NCBI GenBank assembly: GCA_020723225.1
Contig: DYJG01000068.1
Coordinates: forward strand, 1-9,088
Origin: Desulfobacca acetoxidans
GTDB lineage: Bacteria; Desulfobacterota; Desulfobaccia; Desulfobaccales; 0-14-0-80-60-11
Reading direction: 5' to 3'
Length of the DNA stretch: 9,088 bases
Position numbers and translations under genes: made by a program. Under the pieces are notes generated by a model. It searched no databases and was not told the DNA's origin. It saw only the letters and a list, made by a program, of their open reading frames with translations. Positions 6,127-9,088 of the stretch are shown in pieces; the first letter of the stretch is position 1, and each line of letters begins with the position of its first letter.

Positions 6127-6951
6127 CTACTCTGCCGCCGCGGTTTCCGGAGCTTCCGGTTTCACTTCGGGGGCCGGAGCCGCCGCCTCAGCCGCCGCTT
6201 CCGCGGGCGCGGCCGGGGCTTCCTCCATCTGCATTTCCTTATCCGTCATCCCCTGGAGACGCTCGTCCCGGAGTTTTTTGCCCTCCAGCACCGCGTCGGC
6301 AATGCGGGAGGTGAGCAGGCGGATGGCCCGGATGGCGTCGTCATTGCCGGGAATGGGATAGTCGATCTCCGTGGGGTCGCAATTGCTGTCGACGATGGAG
6401 ACGATGGGGACCCTGGTCTTCCGGGCTTCCTGCACGGCAATGGATTCCTTCCGGGGATCCACCACATAGATGATATCCGGCAGGCGCCCCATATTCTTGA
6501 TGCCCCCCAGGGCCCGCTCCAGCTTGGCGGCTTTCTTTTCCATGATCAGCACTTCCTTTTTGGGGAAGCGCTTCAGGGAGCCGTCTTCTTTCATGGCTTC
6601 GAAGCCCTTGAGGCGCTCAATGGAACGGCTGATGGTCTGGAAGTTGGTGAGCATCCCTCCCAGCCAGCGGTGGTTGACAAAAAACATGTCTGCCCGCTTG
6701 GCCTCTTCGGCAATGGCGTCCATGGCCTGTTTCTTGGTGCCCACGAACAGGATGATGCCGCCGTCGGCCACTTTTTCCACCACGAAATTGTAAGCGGTTT
6801 TAAAGAACTGGACGGTTTTCTGGAGATCAATGATGTGGATGCCGTTTCTGGCCCCGAAGATATAAGGACCCATCTTGGGATTCCAACGGCGGGTCTGGTG
6901 GCCGAAGTGCACCCCGGCCTCCAACAATTCCTTCATGGTGACGTAAGCCAT
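6127..6951 (-). CDS. rpsB: 30S ribosomal protein S2
   Basis: S2 is a late-assembling protein on the back of the 30S subunit, at the head-body junction. The 274-residue protein starts MAYVTMKELLEAGVHFGHQ, with the diagnostic RRWNPKMGPYIFGARNGIHIIDL next. Signature 2 lies near residues 158-210 (PDIIYVVDPRKE, then PTEIDYPIPGNDDAIRAI). From about residue 243 there is a tail made almost only of Ala, Pro and Glu, which makes it longer than E. coli S2; such tails are common in this family and probably disordered. ATG at 6951 has GGGAGG 8 bases upstream. It heads the rpsB-tsf-pyrH-frr-uppS operon. Confidence 0.98.
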   Translation of the reverse strand: MAYVTMKELLEAGVHFGHQTRRWNPKMGPYIFGARNGIHIIDLQKTVQFFKTAYNFVVEKVADGGIILFVGTKKQAMDAIAEEAKRADMFFVNHRWLGGMLTNFQTISRSIERLKGFEAMKEDGSLKRFPKKEVLIMEKKAAKLERALGGIKNMGRLPDIIYVVDPRKESIAVQEARKTRVPIVSIVDSNCDPTEIDYPIPGNDDAIRAIRLLTSRIADAVLEGKKLRDERLQGMTDKEMQMEEAPAAPAEAAAEAAAPAPEVKPEAPETAAAE

Positions 6952-7066
6952 ACTGCTTCCTCCCGGTTAATCCGCCGCTCCGCCGCCGGCAAGGCCACCC
7001 GGCAGCCGCGTAAGGCCGACAGGCACCAGCTTTGCCCTGGCGGGGCGTGTGTAATTTTTTGCAAAT
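6952..7066 (-). promoter_or_regulatory. GC-rich 5' leader of rpsB, possibly regulatory
   Basis: If the promoter at 7073-7101 is used, the rpsB mRNA has a leader of about 115 bases. It is GC-rich and can form stems such as GCCGG/CCGGC (6985-6989 with 6999-7003) and CCAG/CTGG (7026-7029 with 7037-7040). In several bacteria the rpsB leader binds S2 for autoregulation; I cannot confirm that structure here. Confidence 0.3.
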
Positions 7067-7072
7067 CAGGTT

Positions 7073-7101
7073 TTTATACCAGAAATTTCAGAGACTCACA
7101 A
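7073..7101 (-). promoter_or_regulatory. Promoter of the rpsB operon (extended -10)
   Basis: On the minus strand, TTGTGA (7096-7101, 4/6 match to the -35 consensus) is followed by exactly 17 bases and then TATAAA (7073-7078, 5/6 match to -10), preceded by TGG, which gives an extended -10 TGn motif. It lies about 30 bases downstream of the toxin stop codon and 122 bases upstream of the rpsB start. The upstream region toward 7131 is moderately AT-rich. Confidence 0.6.
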
Positions 7102-7131
7102 GGGTTTTGGAGTGAAGAAAGGAGAGATAAT

Positions 7132-7506
7132 TTATTCGCCGGAGATGGGAAGAGATCGCAAACGGATGCGAGTTTGCTCAAAAACAACGATACCGCCATC
7201 TTCTAAAAGTTCCTCGATTTCGGTCAGATGCCTTAATAGAAGGGATATCTGCTGCTCTGGACGGCGTTCCGAACCACGCCGAAAAAGGATAACGGATGGT
7301 TTCTTTATTCTTCGTAATGATAGCAGGGTACCGAAGTCGGTGTCCGCTGAAAAGATAATCCGATCCTCGTCTTCGGCCCTGTCAAATATTTCTTCGTCAG
7401 CGGCCTGCTGCAAATTATAATCACGTACGTGTATTGCGTCAAATCCTGCTCTGCGCAAGCCTGCCGCCACTAAGGGAGATAAAGCATTATCCACCAGGAA
7501 CTTCAC
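7132..7506 (-). CDS. DUF5615 PIN-like toxin of a type II TA pair
   Basis: A 124-residue protein of the DUF5615 PIN-like family (distant VapC relatives, predicted RNases). The acidic pattern of the family is visible: D6 (LVDNALSP), D29 (HVRDYNLQ), D37/E38/E39 (ADEEIF), and D55/D57 (SADTDFGTLL), all of which could bind Mg2+. It starts with GTG at 7506, inside the antitoxin stop (GTGA overlap), so the two are translationally coupled. The stop codon is 30 bases from the -35 box of the rpsB promoter and no terminator hairpin lies between, so read-through into rpsB is possible. The family assignment is by recognition of motifs; RNase activity is inferred. Confidence 0.88.
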   Translation of the reverse strand: MKFLVDNALSPLVAAGLRRAGFDAIHVRDYNLQQAADEEIFDRAEDEDRIIFSADTDFGTLLSLRRIKKPSVILFRRGSERRPEQQISLLLRHLTEIEELLEDGGIVVFEQTRIRLRSLPISGE

Positions 7507-7733
7507 GCGATGTTCACCAGCGGTAGTTCCCGTTCCCGCACCGCTTCAGCGGCAAAGCGCAAGGCCTCCTGAATATCCGTCAATTCCAGGTCGGGATAGG
7601 CGCCCAATATCTCCTCATAAGTCATGCCATCCGCCACCATACCCACTACGGTCGCCACCGGGATCCTCAAACCCCGCAGACAGGGCTGCCCCCCCATTTG
7701 ATGAGGGTTAACTGTTATACGGTGAAATTTCAT
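7503..7733 (-). CDS. DUF433 antitoxin partner
   Basis: A 76-residue DUF433 protein, the usual upstream partner of DUF5615 toxins. It shows the diagnostic GGQPCLRGLRIPV (14-26), followed by a helix-turn-helix-like segment (VVGMVADGMTYEEILGAYPDL) and DIQEALRFAAEAV. It probably binds its own promoter DNA and neutralises the toxin through its C-terminus (family-based inference). ATG at 7733 has GGGGTG 5 bases upstream. Its TGA stop overlaps the toxin GTG by 3 of 4 bases (7503-7506). Confidence 0.88.
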   Translation of the reverse strand: MKFHRITVNPHQMGGQPCLRGLRIPVATVVGMVADGMTYEEILGAYPDLELTDIQEALRFAAEAVRERELPLVNIA

Positions 7734-7767
7734 GTGTCACCCCAGTTTTATCGTGGCATTAATAAGA

Positions 7768-7796
7768 AAAATAACAGAAAAAACTTAAACTTACAA
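7768..7796 (-). promoter_or_regulatory. Possible promoter of the TA pair
   Basis: On the minus strand TTGTAA (4/6 to -35; its last TAA is the stop of the upstream acetyltransferase) is followed by 17 bases and TATTTT (4/6 to -10), in a strongly AT-rich spacer of 57 bases between the GNAT gene and the antitoxin. Both boxes are imperfect. Confidence 0.3.
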
Positions 7797-8291
7797 CATC
7801 TTCTGCATCCACACCACATCGAAATCTTCTCCAAACTTCCGGCCCACCTTATGAAACCTGCCGCATTCCCGGAAGCCGTTTTTCAGATGAAATTCGATGC
7901 TCTCCTGGTTCCGGGAAGAAATGTTGGCGAGAAGGGAATCTATCCCCCGTTTTTTGGCTTCATCTTCAAAAAAAACCAACATGCGGCTGCCCAGACCCAT
8001 CCTGGTGTTTTCCGGGAGGATAAAGTAAGTGACCTCTGCTGCCCTTTTCATGGAGTCCGCAAAGTGGTGGGGCCGCATAAAGCCAAACCCCATTACTTGC
8101 TGAGCGGCATTTTTTATGACCAGCGCGGGATAGCCATGGGACATCTTCAAGAACTGGTCAAAGAAATCGTAGTCCACCGGGTTCTCAAGATAAGCTGCGT
8201 AGCTCTGTCTGACAAAGTAATTAAAGATGTCGATCACCGCCTGGCGGTGGCTATCTGACATCTTTTCAAAAGCGTAATCCGTTTTTCCCAT
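7791..8291 (-). CDS. GNAT-family N-acetyltransferase
   Basis: A 166-residue acetyl-CoA-dependent acetyltransferase of the GNAT fold. The N-terminus (HRQAVIDIFNYFVRQSYAAY, about 15-34) resembles the phosphinothricin acetyltransferase-like branch. The acetyl-CoA motif A is visible as VTYFILPENTRMGLGSRML with the R-x-G-x-G/S pyrophosphate loop RMGLGS. Motif B is around SRNQESIEFHLKNGFRECGRF, with the usual N-x-x-S-I-x-F-x-x-x-x-GF pattern. The substrate is unknown: a small amine, antibiotic or protein amino group are all possible. ATG at 8291 has a weak GGA 10 bases upstream. The gene is visibly more AT-rich than its neighbours, and no terminator hairpin follows it. Confidence 0.88.
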   Translation of the reverse strand: MGKTDYAFEKMSDSHRQAVIDIFNYFVRQSYAAYLENPVDYDFFDQFLKMSHGYPALVIKNAAQQVMGFGFMRPHHFADSMKRAAEVTYFILPENTRMGLGSRMLVFFEDEAKKRGIDSLLANISSRNQESIEFHLKNGFRECGRFHKVGRKFGEDFDVVWMQKML

Positions 8292-8327
8292 GATGTCTTA
8301 TCCAACTTCGCTTACGAATGAAACCAA

Positions 8328-8349
8328 ATCAATAATGTAATTTATTGAT
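8328..8349. promoter_or_regulatory. AT-rich dyad, possible operator upstream of the GNAT gene
   Basis: ATCAATAA (8328-8335) and TTATTGAT (8342-8349) are a perfect 8-bp inverted repeat around a 6-base centre TGTAAT, 36 to 58 bases upstream of the acetyltransferase start. The size suits a dimeric regulator site, but it is AT-rich and such dyads arise by chance. Confidence 0.35.
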
Positions 8350-8366
8350 AATCTTGCATTCTTTTA

Positions 8367-8391
8367 ACGGAAAACGGAAAACGGAAAACGG
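8367..8391. repeat. Heptamer tandem repeat ACGGAAA
   Basis: Three perfect copies of ACGGAAA (8367-8373, 8374-8380, 8381-8387) plus ACGG. The array ends 2 bases from the stop codon of the MFS gene (8394-8396), in its downstream spacer. Confidence 0.9.
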
Positions 8392-8393
8392 CA

Positions 8394-9088
8394 TTAGCCC
8401 CGAAAAGGCGGCACACCGTTGGGCAAATCGGGGTTCTCCCCATTCTCCAGTTCGGTGAAGGCCAGGTGCCGCAAGTGGGGATTTTTCAGAAGAATGCCCC
8501 CCGCAGTCAGGGCCGCCAACAGGCTGCCCCCGGCAATAGTGAGGCCCGGTCCCAGGTAATGGGCAACGATTCCGTAGGTAATGCTCCCCACCGGCGCCAG
8601 GCCCATGACGATCAGGCCAAAGAGACTCATGATGCGGCCCCGGAGCTCATCCGGCACGTTCAATTGCAGCAGGCTGTTGCCCGTGGACAGCATGGTCACC
8701 ATGCCGAAGCTGGCCAGGAAGATGAAAATCATGGCCAGGTAGTAATTGCCGCACAGACCCAGGGCCATCAATCCCGAGAGGAACAGCCCCAGACCCCCCA
8801 ATAATGAAGGCATGGGAGGCCGCTTCTGCAGCCGCCGGGCCAGGGTGAGGCCCCCCAGAAAGGCCCCCAGGCCGCCGGTGGCCATGAGCAGGCCGAAGCC
8901 TTTGGAGCCTGCGCCCAGCACGTCCCGGGCCAAAATGGAGAGGAGCACGAAATAGGGCATGGCCAGGATGGCCACCGCGCTCATGAGAAGCAGCAGCAGC
9001 TTGAGCTCGCTCCGTTCCCAGAGGTGATCCAGCACCTGCCTCCAGGCCCGCAGGAAGGGAGTCCAGGACACCGGCTGGGCCGGAGGCA
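8394..9088 (-). CDS. MFS transporter, C-terminal half, 5' end cut by window edge
   Basis: The frame is open to the window edge; a GTG at 9071 begins the longest internal reading but is probably just a Val codon, since the sequence continues upstream as PPAQPVSW. The visible 231 residues hold about six hydrophobic helices (for example LKLLLLLMSAVAILAMPYFV, GFGLLMATGGLGAFLGGLTL, LAMIFIFLASFGMVTML and LTIAGGSLLAALTAGGILL), matching helices 7-12 of a 12-helix major facilitator. The loop NVPDELRGRIMSLFGL is characteristic of the MFS_3/EntS-like branch of proton-driven exporters. Substrate unknown. It is in the inner membrane. The gene lies upstream of the GNAT gene on the same strand, 102 bases away. 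Confidence 0.88.
   Translation of the reverse strand, partial: PPAQPVSWTPFLRAWRQVLDHLWERSELKLLLLLMSAVAILAMPYFVLLSILARDVLGAGSKGFGLLMATGGLGAFLGGLTLARRLQKRPPMPSLLGGLGLFLSGLMALGLCGNYYLAMIFIFLASFGMVTMLSTGNSLLQLNVPDELRGRIMSLFGLIVMGLAPVGSITYGIVAHYLGPGLTIAGGSLLAALTAGGILLKNPHLRHLAFTELENGENPDLPNGVPPFRG

Noticed and set aside
7021..7066. Plus-strand terminator (GCCC-TGGCG-GGGC followed by a T run near 7055-7060)
   Set aside because: There is no plus-strand gene upstream for it to serve; the stem is short and the T run lies too far from it.
7698..8258. 186-codon plus-strand frame opposite the GNAT gene
   Set aside because: The minus-strand product shows GNAT motifs A and B; this frame has no recognisable motif.

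Overview
The window reads as a stretch of GC-rich chromosome from a Gram-negative-type bacterium. The run rpsB-tsf-pyrH-frr-uppS, the abundance of short intergenic repeats and the general protein style suggest a Desulfobacterota (former Deltaproteobacteria) lineage such as Desulfobaccales or Syntrophobacterales. That assignment is inference from gene content and style; no marker was searched.

Layout from left to right: (1) An aldo/keto reductase on the minus strand, cut by the left edge (1-782). (2) A repeat-filled divergent spacer (783-938) with a likely promoter for uvrC. (3) uvrC on the plus strand (939-2927), coding for the nuclease subunit of nucleotide excision repair. It carries an in-frame palindromic repeat insertion of roughly 160 bp in its middle. 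(4) A convergent spacer (2928-3057): a perfect 15-bp hairpin acting as a two-way terminator, flanked by mirrored CACAGAG repeats. (5) A five-gene minus-strand operon, transcribed rpsB (S2), tsf (EF-Ts), pyrH (UMP kinase), frr (ribosome recycling factor), uppS (undecaprenyl diphosphate synthase). pyrH, frr and uppS are packed with gaps of 4 to 8 bases, while rpsB and tsf are separated by a 137-bp spacer filled with two different heptamer repeats. A good extended -10 promoter lies about 120 bases upstream of rpsB. (6) A DUF433/DUF5615 (PIN-like) toxin-antitoxin pair overlapping by GTGA (7132-7733). (7) A GNAT-family acetyltransferase (7791-8291) that looks lower in GC than its neighbours. (8) The C-terminal half of an MFS_3-type exporter, cut by the right edge (8394-9088).

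The core operon couples translation (S2, EF-Ts, RRF) with nucleotide supply (UMP to UDP) and lipid carrier synthesis for the cell wall. The flanking minus-strand genes (TA pair, GNAT, MFS) look like accessory genes placed upstream of it.

The most notable feature is not a protein. Four of the intergenic spacers carry short tandem repeats, each with its own sequence but mostly with a period of exactly seven bases: AACTCGC, AGCTTTC/AGCCGTC, GACCAAA and ACGGAAA, plus a looser CACAGAG family. They commonly sit within a few bases of a stop codon. Together with the palindromic element inside uvrC, they suggest a genome with several active or recently active families of small repeats. I see no CRISPR array, tRNA, rRNA or full insertion sequence, and no convincing multi-gene novel system.
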